NCBI GenBank assembly: GCA_964007475.1 | Contig: OZ023274.1 | Span: 82,719,303 to 82,783,302, forward strand | Source: Hybos culiciformis | Lineage: Eukaryota > Arthropoda > Insecta > Diptera > Hybotidae | DNA length: 64,000 nucleotides | Direction of reading: 5' to 3' | In this document: positions 58,201-64,000 of the stretch, in pieces | How positions within the stretch are numbered: the first letter of the stretch is position 1 | How the letters are laid out: every line of letters starts with the position of its first letter | Notes under the pieces: generated by a model | Told to the model about the DNA's origin: nothing | What the model saw: the letters and a program-made list of their open reading frames with translations, nothing else | Databases searched by the model: none | Translations under genes and position numbers: made by a program

Positions 58201-60234
58201 TTCAATGAATTTAATCAATTCTAAAAATATTATTTACTTTCAATTTAAAAAATATTAATATTTTTTGCTTTATATTTTGTTTATAACGGTGTGAGTAAAT
58301 ATGAATACCCTGTACAAAACAAAATTAATATGTTAGCAAAAAAAAAAAAAAAACAAATTGCACATAAATTTGCTTTTAAATTTACAAAGTACAAAAGTAT
58401 TATAAATCGAACAAAATAAATATTTATTTATCCCATATGAATTAAAATAATTAAACATTTTAACATTATTCACTATTTAACATAAATAAAATGAACAATA
58501 ATAATTAAAATGTTAAATAAATAATTATTATGCGTTAACCTTAGGTATATAAGTGATTATTGAAGTTCTATCACTTTAAAACGTTTGCATGCAAATAATT
58601 TGCATAATAGGCCTCTGTTTCCCGAACATATAGTCGTAGCATCTTAATTACTTATAAGAAAAAAACCTGAAAAGGATACATTTATATTTAAATTACATAA
58701 ACTGAAAAAACTTATTAAAAAATCTAATAAAATATTATATATCAATTATTATTTTTGTTGTTCATTTTATTAGTTATATATAATAGTGAATATTATTATT
58801 ATAATAAGTAAAATTCTAAATAATTTTTTTTATTATAAAATTAATCTATTTTTTTCATAAATATAAAATTTATTTTTAATATTATCAAAAATTTGGACAA
58901 AATTCTCAAACACACAAAATTTTGCTTTTTCTTTTCTACTTTATTTTTAATTTTTTATTTTTCAATCCTGTATTTCTATACGTGTGCTTGCACTTATTTT
59001 GTATTTTGTCCTCATCACAATAAAAATGTATTGAAAAAAAAACGATAACAAAATAATAAATAAATCCACACTATGGTAATAAATAATATGCAAATAATAA
59101 AAACAAAACGTATCTTAATTGTAATTTTTTGGGTAAAACGTAGGCTGTCAAAGATACAACTAACACTAGCAGTGTAAGTAATAAAATTAGACAAAAATAT
59201 TCTTAGAAATTTTCAAAATAAGTAAAAAAAAAAATTTTAAAGCTTATTTAGTTTAATTTTAATTTGGAGTGTTAATAAAAATTTGGTGACAAAAAACTAG
59301 TGCTATTATCTTGTTGTTTTTTTTTTATTAGTAGATCAAAAAACGACCAGAAATTCGGTTTATTTTGCGTCTAACTAAGCTTGAAATTTTGTTTCACTAA
59401 CTAAATCAAAATAAAATTAAAAAAAGCTTTAAAATAATAAATTTTTTTTTTCAACAATTTGATTTTCTTAAACATTTTTTTTTTTCATTCGATTATTTAG
59501 CAAATTATTTTTTGCATATATTCTGTAAACTTATTTTCAAAATCCATATTTTTATTTTTTTTTGCAAATTTTATCTTTTTATTTGTATGTTAAATTATTT
59601 CATGTTGTTTGATTTGAAATAAATCAATTGAAACTATTCTCGATAAATAATATGAAAATTTTTATTTTTATTATAGATAATGAGATTTGATGCTTCAATG
59701 GAATCATTAATTAATGTTGGTCGATCTGAATCATTTGCAGATTTAAATAATTCTGATTTCAATTTAAATCGTTCGCTTATGGGAAAACAATTTTTAAATC
59801 AAAATGGTAAAATTACATATTAAAAATTTAAAATAGAAATGATAAATTTCAAAATTAAAATTTTAGTTCAATCCAATACTAGAGATTTTGGTATTAGAAC
59901 GCGTCATAGTTTTGGCGGCAAAGGATCTCATGACGATGCACCAGGAAAAGTTTTTGGTATTGGTATGTATTATTTGTTATAAATTATTCAAACATTCTCA
60001 TATTTGTTTTTTTTTTTAACATTTTATTTTAAAAATGTAAAATATTTGAAGTTTTGTTAAAACTTTTTTTTGGATTTTTATTATTTTGAGAGAAGGATTT
60101 TATAATGCAAACTAATTTGTCTGCGTGTTTCAATATAAATGCTTTATCAAACGGCTTGATATATTATGTTAAAAATTATAAATATTTTTTTTTAATAAAT
60201 ATTTTAATTTTTAAACACAGATGAAGAGAATTAA
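19150..60234 (+). CDS. Khc-73: Kinesin-3 family motor, KIF13/Khc-73 type (spliced gene, 5' and probably 3' incomplete)
   Basis: Plus-end-directed microtubule motor of the kinesin-3 family. Joined exons: 19150-19237, 46665-46828, 51563-51831, 52546-52793, 52992-53580, 53672-54247, 54772-54939, 55123-55260, 55416-55454, 56018-57683, 57745-57887, 59144-59173, 59677-59806, 59867-59962 and possibly 60221-60234. Every junction is GT-AG and keeps frame. Visible residues (1 = first codon of exon 2): P-loop GQTGSGKS 82-89, switch I NAESSRSH 195-202, switch II DLAGSE 232-237, FHA about 437-531, stalk, C2-like block near 858, DUF3694-like block about 1058-1140. Family knowledge: fly Khc-73 binds Discs large and works in spindle orientation and endosome traffic; KIF13 motors carry cargo to the cell periphery. 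Family members are about 1800-1900 residues and Khc-73/KIF13B end in CAP-Gly. Here 1452 residues are seen and neither the initiator exon nor CAP-Gly is found. KIF1A/unc-104 is less likely: the [14 protein letters not shown] and FVFCQYTFW signatures are KIF13-like. Confidence 0.95.
22139..22194. repeat. Short tandem duplication, 27-bp period
   Basis: ATTATATACATTACCATATA occurs at 22141 and again at 22168. Two near-perfect copies. Confidence 0.85.
25951..26301 (-). other. Unrecognised 116-codon ORF in intron 2
   Basis: Starts [20 protein letters not shown] with a fairly balanced first 80 residues ([20 protein letters not shown], then basic), followed by a Lys run and a hydrophobic low-complexity tail. 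The first part is less AT-rich than its surroundings. No domain recognised, no partner gene nearby, and the strand is opposite to Khc-73. It could be a fragment of an old mobile element or chance; the last 35 residues look like translated A/T runs. Confidence 0.2.
32163..32192. repeat. (TA)n microsatellite at a transposon insertion point
   Basis: Alternating TA with a few G interruptions, directly abutting the left end of the element at 32195. The sequence after the element (33059 on) resumes ATGTATATGTATA, so the element appears to have inserted into a TA-rich repeat. Confidence 0.8.
32195..33056. mobile_element. Non-autonomous DNA transposon with long two-block inverted repeats
   Basis: The outer 15 bp GGGTGCCACTTATTT (32195-32209) match the complement of 33042-33056 exactly. 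An inner block GAGTGCCGGGCGAAATTTTG (32239-32261) matches the complement of 32999-33021 at 22 of 23 positions. TA flanks both sides (32193-32194, 33057-33058), fitting a Tc1/mariner-type duplication, though a longer TTA/TAA reading is possible. No transposase frame was seen in the 862 bp. Family not recognised. Confidence 0.85.
32925..32985 (-). other. tRNA-like stretch inside the element
   Basis: On the minus strand TAGCTCAATTGG (32956-32967) fits the RNA polymerase III A-box/D-arm consensus, followed by CCGCTTGGCGGTTAAGAATT, which loosely resembles an anticodon arm. No B-box (GGTTCGA) follows and no acceptor stem can be drawn, so at best this is a broken tRNA or SINE head. Confidence 0.3.
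33121..33167. repeat. Short tandem duplication, 28-bp period
   Basis: ATTATTTAACAGAACAGTA appears at 33121 and 33149, identical over 19 bp. Confidence 0.85.
34229..34522 (+). other. Unrecognised 97-codon ORF
   Basis: Open from upstream with no ATG near the start (first listed codon TTG). Reads [40 protein letters not shown], several Cys, then [20 protein letters not shown]. The mix of acidic, basic, aromatic and Cys residues is more protein-like than the T/A-run ORFs around it. It lies inside the inverted-repeat pair 33319-35162 and its stop overlaps a GTGAAA donor-like site. It could be a decayed element gene or one exon of an intronic gene. No family recognised. Confidence 0.3.
34592..34844. 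mobile_element. MITE with 32-bp terminal inverted repeats
   Basis: ATCGTCGGTCTCATGCAAAA at 34592 and the complement of 34813-34844 (ATCGACGGTCTCGTGCAAAA) match at 28 of 32 positions. Flanks ATGTGAGC and ATGTAAAT could be a decayed 8-bp duplication with three transitions, pointing to hAT, but that is weak. 253 bp, no coding capacity. It lies within the inverted-repeat pair at 33319-35162. Confidence 0.75.
35345..35491 (-). repeat. tRNA-derived SINE
   Basis: On the minus strand an A-box TGGTGTAGTGG (35470-35480) and a B-box GGTTCGATTCT (35426-35436) are separated by 33 nt, as in a tRNA, with GTGGGTTCGATTCTCAC forming a T-arm. The acceptor stem does not close, so it is not a functional tRNA. 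The sequence continues past the tRNA part into a body (GGAATTTGTGTCAATTTTTC and onwards), typical of insect SINEs. The 3' end is only approximate and no target duplication was seen. Confidence 0.75.
35575..35844 (+). other. Unrecognised 89-codon ORF
   Basis: Open from 35566; no clear ATG start. Reads [40 protein letters not shown], later [20 protein letters not shown] and ends ESLKI. Composition is protein-like. It follows the 34229 ORF by about 1 kb on the same strand and shares its size and Cys/Lys/aromatic character, so the two may be pieces of one decayed gene. No acceptor site is obvious at its start. No family recognised. Confidence 0.3.
35845..42576. other. AT-rich part of intron 2
   Basis: Mostly A/T runs. 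A hairpin at 37814-37897 is listed separately. A patch at about 38270-38450 is less AT-rich, with an unrecognised 92-codon ORF; nothing in it suggests a family. Confidence 0.5.
37814..37897. repeat. Inverted repeat, 23-bp arms with about 36-nt loop
   Basis: AAAAATTTTTTGGTAATAGT (from 37815) and its complement ending in the block TATAACTATTACCAAAAA (from 37875) can pair over about 23 bp with one bulge. It could be a tiny MITE or a transcribed hairpin; the loop is AT-rich and uninformative. Confidence 0.7.
42585..43114. mobile_element. hAT-like MITE with G+C-rich CTCGAG-type ends
   Basis: Left end AAGGGTTTTTGGATCGAGCC and the complement of the right end (TAGGGTTTTTGAAACTCGAC) share AGGGTTTTTG. 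Flanks ATTGCTGT (42577-42584) and ATTGCGGT (43115-43122) form an 8-bp target duplication with one mismatch, as in hAT. The 530-bp body repeats GGCTCGAG/GCTCGAGCT words near both ends. No transposase frame seen. Confidence 0.72.
42590..42619. repeat. 30-bp perfect palindrome
   Basis: TTTTTGGATCGAGCC followed directly by its exact complement GGCTCGATCCAAAAA, no spacer. It lies at the left end of the hAT-like MITE. Confidence 0.97.
43123..46664. other. AT-rich 3' part of intron 2
   Basis: No exon or element recognised. Ends in the exon 3 acceptor after a run of T residues. Confidence 0.5.
46665..46828 (+). CDS. Khc-73: Khc-73 exon 3 (motor, up to the P-loop)
   Basis: After acceptor TTTTCAG, 164 nt encode [16 protein letters not shown], a linker, then [20 protein letters not shown] and CIFAYGQTG. 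These match the kinesin motor core: FDHCFYS is strand beta-3, [13 protein letters not shown] leads into the ATP-binding P-loop. The intron splits the Gly codon of GQTG-SGKS in phase 1, and the donor is GTAAAT. Exon 3 lies 27.4 kb downstream of exon 2 but joins it in frame through the shared Arg codon. Confidence 0.95.
46829..51562 (+). other. Khc-73: Khc-73 intron 3, 4.7 kb
   Basis: Donor GTAAAT at 46829, acceptor TTTCCGTAG at 51562; splits a Gly codon of the P-loop. Apart from the ORF at 46972-47334 it is AT-rich. AAACCTTTGACATA occurs at 49311 and 49429, a short direct repeat of unknown meaning. Confidence 0.85.
46972..47334 (+). other. Unrecognised 120-codon ORF in intron 3
   Basis: Open from 46957, ends TGA at 47332-47334, no ATG near the start. 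Reads [40 protein letters not shown], then [20 protein letters not shown] and [13 protein letters not shown]. Mixed hydrophobic and polar composition with few homopolymers makes it the most protein-like intronic ORF. It begins 128 nt after exon 3 on the same strand. It may be a decayed gene fragment (the hydrophobic blocks hint at a membrane protein) or chance. No family recognised. Confidence 0.3.
51563..51831 (+). CDS. Khc-73: Khc-73 exon 4 (motor, P-loop to switch I approach)
   Basis: 269 nt completing the P-loop ([12 protein letters not shown]), then [14 protein letters not shown], the strand [20 protein letters not shown] and the KIF13-like stretch [20 protein letters not shown] ending in TSYK. 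These are standard kinesin motor elements in the expected order. Phase 0 at its end, donor GTAAAT. In family members the next residues are (F)EDIDNLM, which exon 5 supplies. Confidence 0.97.
51832..52545 (+). other. Khc-73: Khc-73 intron 4
   Basis: 714 nt, AT-rich, GTAAAT to TTTTTCAAG. Nothing else seen. Confidence 0.9.
52546..52793 (+). CDS. Khc-73: Khc-73 exon 5 (motor, switch I and switch II)
   Basis: 248 nt starting [20 protein letters not shown]. It holds switch I (NAESSRSH, residues 195-202) and switch II (DLAGSE, 232-237), both intact, so the motor should hydrolyse ATP. Ends KEGSNIN plus AA of a split Lys codon (phase 2), donor GTAAGT. The exon sits between short AT-rich introns of 714 and 198 nt. 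Confidence 0.97.
52992..53580 (+). CDS. Khc-73: Khc-73 exon 6 (end of motor, neck coil, start of FHA)
   Basis: 589 nt. Opens with the motor helix [14 protein letters not shown], then [18 protein letters not shown] (residues 283-300) and [13 protein letters not shown] (323-335), which close the motor. An acidic/basic heptad-rich neck follows ([20 protein letters not shown]), then a predicted coiled coil ([20 protein letters not shown]) as in kinesin-3 neck/CC1. The end [17 protein letters not shown] (437-453) is the first strand of the kinesin-3 FHA domain. Donor GTAAGT directly after the Lys codon. Confidence 0.97.
53672..54247 (+). CDS. Khc-73: Khc-73 exon 7 (FHA domain and following coil)
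   Basis: 576 nt, phase 0 at both ends. [12 protein letters not shown]...[12 protein letters not shown], then FVNG and [16 protein letters not shown], complete the FHA fold (about 437-531) with the usual Gly-Arg (460-461) and Glu-His (480-481) positions. After it come an Asn/Gln-rich linker, a charged coil ([20 protein letters not shown]) and a proline/tyrosine repeat [11 protein letters not shown] before VEKWAQ. In kinesin-3 proteins FHA and neighbouring coils control dimerisation and autoinhibition. Intron 6 before it is only 91 nt. Confidence 0.96.
54248..54771 (+). other. Khc-73: Khc-73 intron 7
   Basis: 524 nt, GTAAGT to TTGTAG, AT-rich; no other feature seen. Confidence 0.9.
54772..54939 (+). 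CDS. Khc-73: Khc-73 exon 8 (stalk)
   Basis: 168 nt reading [56 protein letters not shown]. This stretch is typical of the KIF13 stalk, the region that in family members takes part in binding MAGUK guanylate-kinase domains. Acceptor TTGTAG, donor GTAAGT, phase 0. Confidence 0.95.
55123..55260 (+). CDS. Khc-73: Khc-73 exon 9 (stalk)
   Basis: 138 nt, 46 codons, phase 0: [46 protein letters not shown]. Matches the conserved KIF13 stalk (family pattern FVSEPAI.V.R...G.Q.W..EKLE.KL.DMR..Y). Acceptor TTTAACAG and donor GTAAGT are both strong. Confidence 0.95.
55416..55454 (+). CDS. Khc-73: Khc-73 exon 10, acidic microexon
   Basis: 39 nt between acceptor AAAACAG and donor GTAATA, encoding [13 protein letters not shown], then [13 protein letters not shown] from exon 11. 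It keeps frame on both sides (phase 0), so it could be included or skipped. The acidic linker fits the family, where a D/E-rich stretch precedes DPFYE. Supported by splice sites, phase and fit to the family; no transcript seen. Confidence 0.85.
55455..56017 (+). other. Khc-73: Khc-73 intron 10
   Basis: 563 nt, GTAATA to TTTTACAG. AT-rich, no element recognised. Confidence 0.88.
56018..57683 (+). CDS. Khc-73: Khc-73 exon 11 (C2-like and DUF3694-like regions)
   Basis: 1666 nt, the largest exon. [20 protein letters not shown] and [20 protein letters not shown] form the conserved post-stalk domain. A Ser/Asp-rich linker ([17 protein letters not shown]) leads into [30 protein letters not shown] (about residue 858), a KIF13 hallmark. 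A charged helix ([20 protein letters not shown], about 1060-1080) and [20 protein letters not shown] (about 1132-1151) match the DUF3694-like region of KIF1/KIF13 kinesins. [20 protein letters not shown] follows. The exon ends in GETYI plus G of a split Glu codon. A read-through ORF continues into the 61-nt intron, so the splice site rests on the family-like [11 protein letters not shown] formed by joining exon 12. Confidence 0.96.
57684..57744 (+). other. Khc-73: 61-nt intron of Khc-73 (intron 11)
   Basis: Very short intron starting GTATAT and ending TTTTTTAG. Its length is not a multiple of three and an in-frame stop follows in exon 12 if it is retained, so retention would truncate the protein just after the DUF3694-like region. 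Confidence 0.85.
57745..57887 (+). CDS. Khc-73: Khc-73 exon 12
   Basis: 143 nt after acceptor CTTTTTTAG. Completes the split Glu and reads [48 protein letters not shown]. The segment AVESIL.LDRLRQ.VA.KE and the SVPN motif are conserved in KIF13 proteins. Phase 0 at the end, donor GTGAGA. The preceding intron (57684-57744) is only 61 nt. Confidence 0.93.
57965..58312. mobile_element. Small TA-flanked element with CAGGGTRTT ends
   Basis: TACAGGGTGTT at 57963 and the complement of the sequence ending at 58314 (TACAGGGTATT) form inverted ends with one mismatch. TA at each edge fits a Tc1/mariner-type target duplication. Many insect DNA transposons start with CAGGGTGT. 348 bp and no coding capacity, so a MITE. 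The inverted repeat is short (about 9-11 bp), hence only moderate confidence. Confidence 0.55.
58584..58605. promoter_or_regulatory. Palindromic octamer (POU-type) motif cluster
   Basis: ATGCAAAT (58589-58596) and ATTTGCAT (58598-58605) face each other with a 1-bp spacer, and TTTGCATGCAAA (58584-58595) forms an overlapping palindrome. ATGCAAAT is the classic binding octamer of POU-homeodomain factors. The arrangement would suit dimeric binding. Function is inferred from the motif only. Confidence 0.35.
59144..59173 (+). CDS. Khc-73: Khc-73 candidate exon 13, 30-nt microexon
   Basis: Acceptor AAACGTAG and a strong donor GTAAGT flank 30 nt reading [10 protein letters not shown]. It is in frame (phase 0 both sides), so exons 12 and 14 join with or without it. 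The call rests on splice signals, phase and position only; at 10 codons a chance match in AT-rich intron cannot be excluded. Ser/Thr-rich inserts are common in this part of KIF13 tails and are often alternatively spliced. Confidence 0.6.
59174..59676 (+). other. Khc-73: Khc-73 intron 13
   Basis: 503 nt, GTAAGT to ATTATAG. AT-rich with T runs; no feature seen. Confidence 0.75.
59677..59806 (+). CDS. Khc-73: Khc-73 exon 14
   Basis: 130 nt after acceptor [50 protein letters not shown] plus one base of a split codon. The repeated S-x-S-F/A-D-L pattern looks like the phospho-regulated tail of KIF13/Khc-73, where family members have similar Ser-rich 14-3-3-binding stretches (inference here). Donor GTAAAA is weak, but the next exon follows after a 60-nt intron and keeps frame. 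Confidence 0.88.
59807..59866 (+). other. Khc-73: 60-nt intron of Khc-73 (intron 14)
   Basis: Starts GTAAAA, ends ATTTTAG. Retention would meet a TAA within a few codons. With intron 11 it sits near the lower size limit for insect introns, in contrast with the 27-kb intron 2. Confidence 0.8.
59867..59962 (+). CDS. Khc-73: Khc-73 exon 15
   Basis: 96 nt after acceptor [39 protein letters not shown] plus one base of a split codon (phase 1), donor GTATGT. The RTRHSFGG core is a basic Ser-containing motif in the tail. The exon donor must join either the short stop-containing exon at 60221 or exons beyond the window. Confidence 0.87.
60221..60234 (+). CDS. Khc-73: Possible terminal coding exon of a short Khc-73 isoform
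   Basis: After a pyrimidine-rich tract and acceptor AAACACAG, the phase-1 G from exon 15 gives GAT GAA GAG AAT TAA, i.e. DEEN then stop at 60232-60234. An AATAAA lies at about 60260, though such hexamers are common by chance in this AT-rich DNA. If used, the product would end about 1452 residues after exon 2 and lack the CAP-Gly tail. The alternative is that exon 15 splices to an exon outside the window and this site is a decoy. No other exon was recognised between 60235 and 64000. Confidence 0.4.
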
Positions 60235-63200
60235 ATCTCCAATAGTTATTGTTTAATTAAATAAAATAATAATGTTTTATATATTTCATTATTAAAATCA
60301 TTTATTTCTAAATTACCTAACTCAATATTTAATAATAATTATTTTTTATTAATATATTATTTATATATTATATATCAATATGTATACATAACAATATATA
60401 AATCATAATTTTAACATAATATATCTATTTATACAACATCGATAATTATATTTTTCTTTGAATCATTGAATGTCAAATATTTTGCTTAACAAACCAATTC
60501 AAAAAGTCCAAAATAATTATTTAAAAAAATTTAATCTAGATAAGCTAATTTATAAATCCCTGAAAGGATTGCATGATCTTTAATTCCTATATAAAAGACG
60601 AATTAAAAACAAATCCCTGCAGATAGCAAAATTAATTAATTTTATTAATAATTAATATCTACATTTTTTCATCACTTTTAATTTGTAGTTATCCTTCATT
60701 AAAAATCTTATTCATTACATATTTAGATCGGTTGGAAATATCAAATTAGTGATATTGATAATTTATTTTCTTCAAAAATAAACTTTCTTATTTTCATATT
60801 TAACTCACGAAAATCAAGAACATTCCAAATCAAGTTCTTCTTTTTTGTTTTAGAAACATTTTAAAACTTCCAAAATAAAAAGAGTTCGAAAAAACTTTTT
60901 TTTAATAACAAAGTAATATTTCTTAAACCTACTTCCTATTTTAAACATTTAAACATAGTTTTTAAACACTTAGTACATTTTAGTTATGAACAAAATAGTT
61001 AAATAGATGGTAGATAAAAAGTATTATAGAAAAATTTGTGGTTAAAACTTTTATTTAGTTGAAAAAAACGTTTAATTATTAGGACATAGAAAAAAAACTA
61101 TTAGAACCTTGTTCGGAAGAAAAACATCACTAAATTAATAAATACGTATTCGACACTCTAAATAATGTTACATTTCAAAAAATTTACAAAAATTTTTTCA
61201 TTCAAATACCATCCTACTAACTTTTTAGAGACGTCAATGTAAAAAAATTAACGATATTTCCAATCGTTTTTATTTAGATTTTTAAGTAGTTGCGCACTCA
61301 TATGAATTCTCAAAATAAATTAAAATTTAAAAAAAAAATAGTAAAATATAAATTGTTTTTTTTTTCTATTCTATTTTTTTTAATTGAACAAATTTCGTTT
61401 TATTTGATTTTTAATAAAAATTGTCATCTTCACACCTCTCCAAATATATTTTATCGCATCTATATTTTATAAAAAAAAAAAACAAATATATTTACCAATA
61501 AAATTTTCGTGTCAAGGCTCTATACTGTCAGGTAAAATTTCAAGGAATAATTATTTGAATTATTTAAAGTTGAAAAAAAAAAATAAACAAATTCAAAACT
61601 CATAACTATTGTACACTCACAAAATTTTTCTTCAAAAAAAACAAAAAAAGGAAAACATTTGACTAATTATATTATTAATAACATTATTGGATGTATATCA
61701 ATGTCATTGATCGCTAGAAATTGAAATGAAATGATTTTGTATTTTTAATTTTTATTTTATTTTCAACTTCTTTCTTGAATATTGTTTTTATTTTGGAATT
61801 GGTTGTTAATGAATATTTATTAAATTTTTCTTCCCTTAATTTTTTTTTGTTAAAATTTAGACTTATATAGTGTAAGTCAAGATCAACAATTTATTTTTTA
61901 ATTTTAATAATAATTTCTTATTTGTTTACGTCATTATAATAATCCATAAAGCTTTAGATAAATAGAAATACAAAAAAAAAATGGTATTTCCTAATGAGAA
62001 GAAGAATAAGCATGTCCAAAAGAGGATATTTATTGTTATTTCTTTATTAAAAATTAATTTTACCCATCAGATTTTTGATTTTTATGAAATCAATCAATTT
62101 TTGAGAAAATAATCAATAAAATTTTTAAGGTATATTAATTCGATATTACAGTTTAAATACGAATAATTATACCAAAAACTATGATGCCTGCCTAGTTGAA
62201 GAAATGGCTAAGTTTTTTAATCAATAGAAAAATTTTAATCATCTTTTTTTTTTTAGGATAACATCGGTTTGCTTTAATGGATTATTAATAAATATTTCTT
62301 GATTTTTTTTTTAAATTAACATATTTAACTATTACGTTTTTATTTATTAATTTAATTGGCATTCGATATTTTTATGTTTAAATATTTAAAGTTTTGAAAA
62401 CAAAAAAAAATTAAGAGAGAATATTCGGAAATTAAATCTCTTATATTACGAAAAAAATATGTTACCTGAAAAATTTATTTGAAATTAATAGAAAAAAAAA
62501 AGCGAAGAACTATATTTTATTCAGCCTGGATTTATTTTTTTTGGCTGATGGAAAATGCTTCTTATTAATTTTAATCATAATTATTTTAATAAACAAAATC
62601 ACTTAAAGCTTTAAAAAAATATTTCGAACATTTTTAAAATCTCTTTCGAGAAAATGCAAGCTTAATTTTTGATTTTACCAAATAAATAAAGTTCTTCGAA
62701 TTTTTTTTTCGAAAAAATTATTTATATTATTTTGATATGATTGCAAAAATGTTTGTGTTCAAAATTAAATAATATAAAAAATAGAGGCTTGACTAATGTG
62801 TAGTACATTTGTTAGAAGGGTAATTTTAAATTCTATTTACTAATTTTATTTAAAGTAGTAGTTTTTTTCGTAAATACTTTTATTCAACTACAATAACTTT
62901 AGGGAAAACAAAATATCTATTTATTTTCTATTCTCTTTAGGACTAGGAACTTTCAGCATGTTGTCACAATAAAAAATTAAATACTTTATTAAGTTCACTT
63001 TCATATAATTTAGGTATATGTGATAAAAGTTAACTGAGGGATAAAATTATAAAATCTAAACTTATTTTGTTTTAAAAATTTTAAAGCCCGTTTAAAATAA
63101 TAATTTAGGTACTCTTTTTCAAAAATCAGGCCAGTATCTCATTTTTTTAAAAAAAATTTTGTTTTATCGATAGCTTTTAAAAATGTACCTAAATAAAGGG

Positions 63201-64000
63201 AAATACGCAACAATGTATTCAAGCTACAACAAAGTAAATTATTAATGGTTAATTAATTAATTATTATTTTTAATTAAGTAATTAATCTACATAGAATGAA
63301 TATCTGTTCTATTCCTTTATTTTCGAACTAAGATGAAAAATTTAAGTATATTAAGTTGCAAAACACATTAGACATTTGAACATCTATCTTGTTGAAATAT
63401 TTTATCGAAGTATAAATTTAAGAAAACTATAATATTTCAACACAAATCATATACTTTTATTAATTTTAGCCATTTACTGCCAACACAAATTTACACGGTT
63501 TTGGGTTTTTCCTTCCTAAATATATTAGTAAAGTTGATAATTTATATTGCACTACGATATCAATTGCACAATTTTGTAGTTTTTTTTATATAACACTCAT
63601 AATTTTCATGAAAATAAAAATGTTTCCCTTGTTTTCGGCATTGATTAGTTATTTACTCAATTTCAATCGTTTTAACTTGAATGCAAACTTTCATTTTTAA
63701 AATAAAGTATAAATTTAAATATTTTTGTATTTTTTTACTTTAATAAAAACACAAATTATTCTTTTATTTGGCACATAATTTCTGTAATAATGAAATACAA
63801 ATGCACACAAGACATGTATTATAATGTATTGTATCTATAGACACTATTTCTTCCGAAAGGGATGGGTCAATTTTAATAAAAATTTTGATCTGCAGCATCT
63901 TTCAAGGTGACTGTTAGGAAAGCGTTTTTCTTCATTATCTTTTCCAGACGTAGAAGTATTTTTCCAGTTATATTTTATTTTAATTGAAAAATATGTATGA
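60235..64000. other. AT-rich 3' region without recognisable exon
   Basis: Either the 3' untranslated/intergenic DNA after the short isoform or an intron leading to further Khc-73 exons. No CAP-Gly-like coding (GxNDG motif) and no other exon was seen. The 60-codon ORF at 61290-61472 is low complexity. Confidence 0.6.

Larger units (their letters stand above)
57888..59143 (+). other. Khc-73: Khc-73 intron 12
   Basis: 1256 nt, GTGAGA to ACGTAG. Holds a small inverted-repeat element (57965-58312) and an octamer cluster (58584-58605) in a patch less AT-rich than the rest (about 58540-58660). Confidence 0.8.

Noticed and set aside
63890..63921. Possible tiny exon between CTGCAG and GGTGAC near the end of the window
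   Set aside because: Only about 11 nt long, no family match, and no way to set the phase; not supportable as the next Khc-73 exon.

Overview
The window is nuclear DNA of an animal, most likely an insect. It is very AT-rich, full of A/T homopolymer runs and short microsatellites, and carries one spliced gene with GT-AG introns plus decayed hAT-type and pogo/Tigger-type DNA transposons and a tRNA-headed SINE. I could not narrow the species.

The only gene I can support firmly is a kinesin-3 motor of the KIF13 / Kinesin-73 (Khc-73) type on the + strand. I traced 15 well-supported exons from 19150 to 59962, plus one possible short terminal exon at 60221-60234. All splice phases agree, and together they encode 1452 visible residues: most of the motor head, a FHA domain, coiled-coil and stalk segments, and the conserved KIF13 C2-like and DUF3694-like regions. 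Exon 1 (initiator ATG and first beta strand of the motor) was not found and probably lies upstream. The C-terminal tail with the CAP-Gly domain expected of Khc-73/KIF13B was not found either, so it lies beyond 64000 or is absent from the isoform ending at 60234.

Layout: 1-19149 is AT-rich intron 1 or 5' flank, holding a dead hAT element (8162-8874) and a dead pogo/Tigger element (17387-18562). Exon 2 is at 19150-19237. A 27.4-kb intron follows (19238-46664), with a cluster of nested repeats at 32.2-35.5 kb and a hAT-like MITE with a 30-bp perfect palindrome at 42.6-43.1 kb. Exon 3 is at 46665-46828, then a 4.7-kb intron, then exons 4-12 packed into 51563-57887. Intron 12 (57888-59143) contains a small inverted-repeat element and an octamer-site cluster. 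Exons 13-15 follow, then a possible stop-containing exon, then 3.8 kb of AT-rich sequence with nothing recognisable.

No rRNA gene, functional tRNA, CRISPR array, prokaryotic operon or recognisable new multi-gene system is visible. The points most worth checking are the possible CAP-Gly-less isoform, the layered transposon cluster in intron 2, the subterminal repeat array of the pogo-like element, and the paired octamer motif in intron 12.
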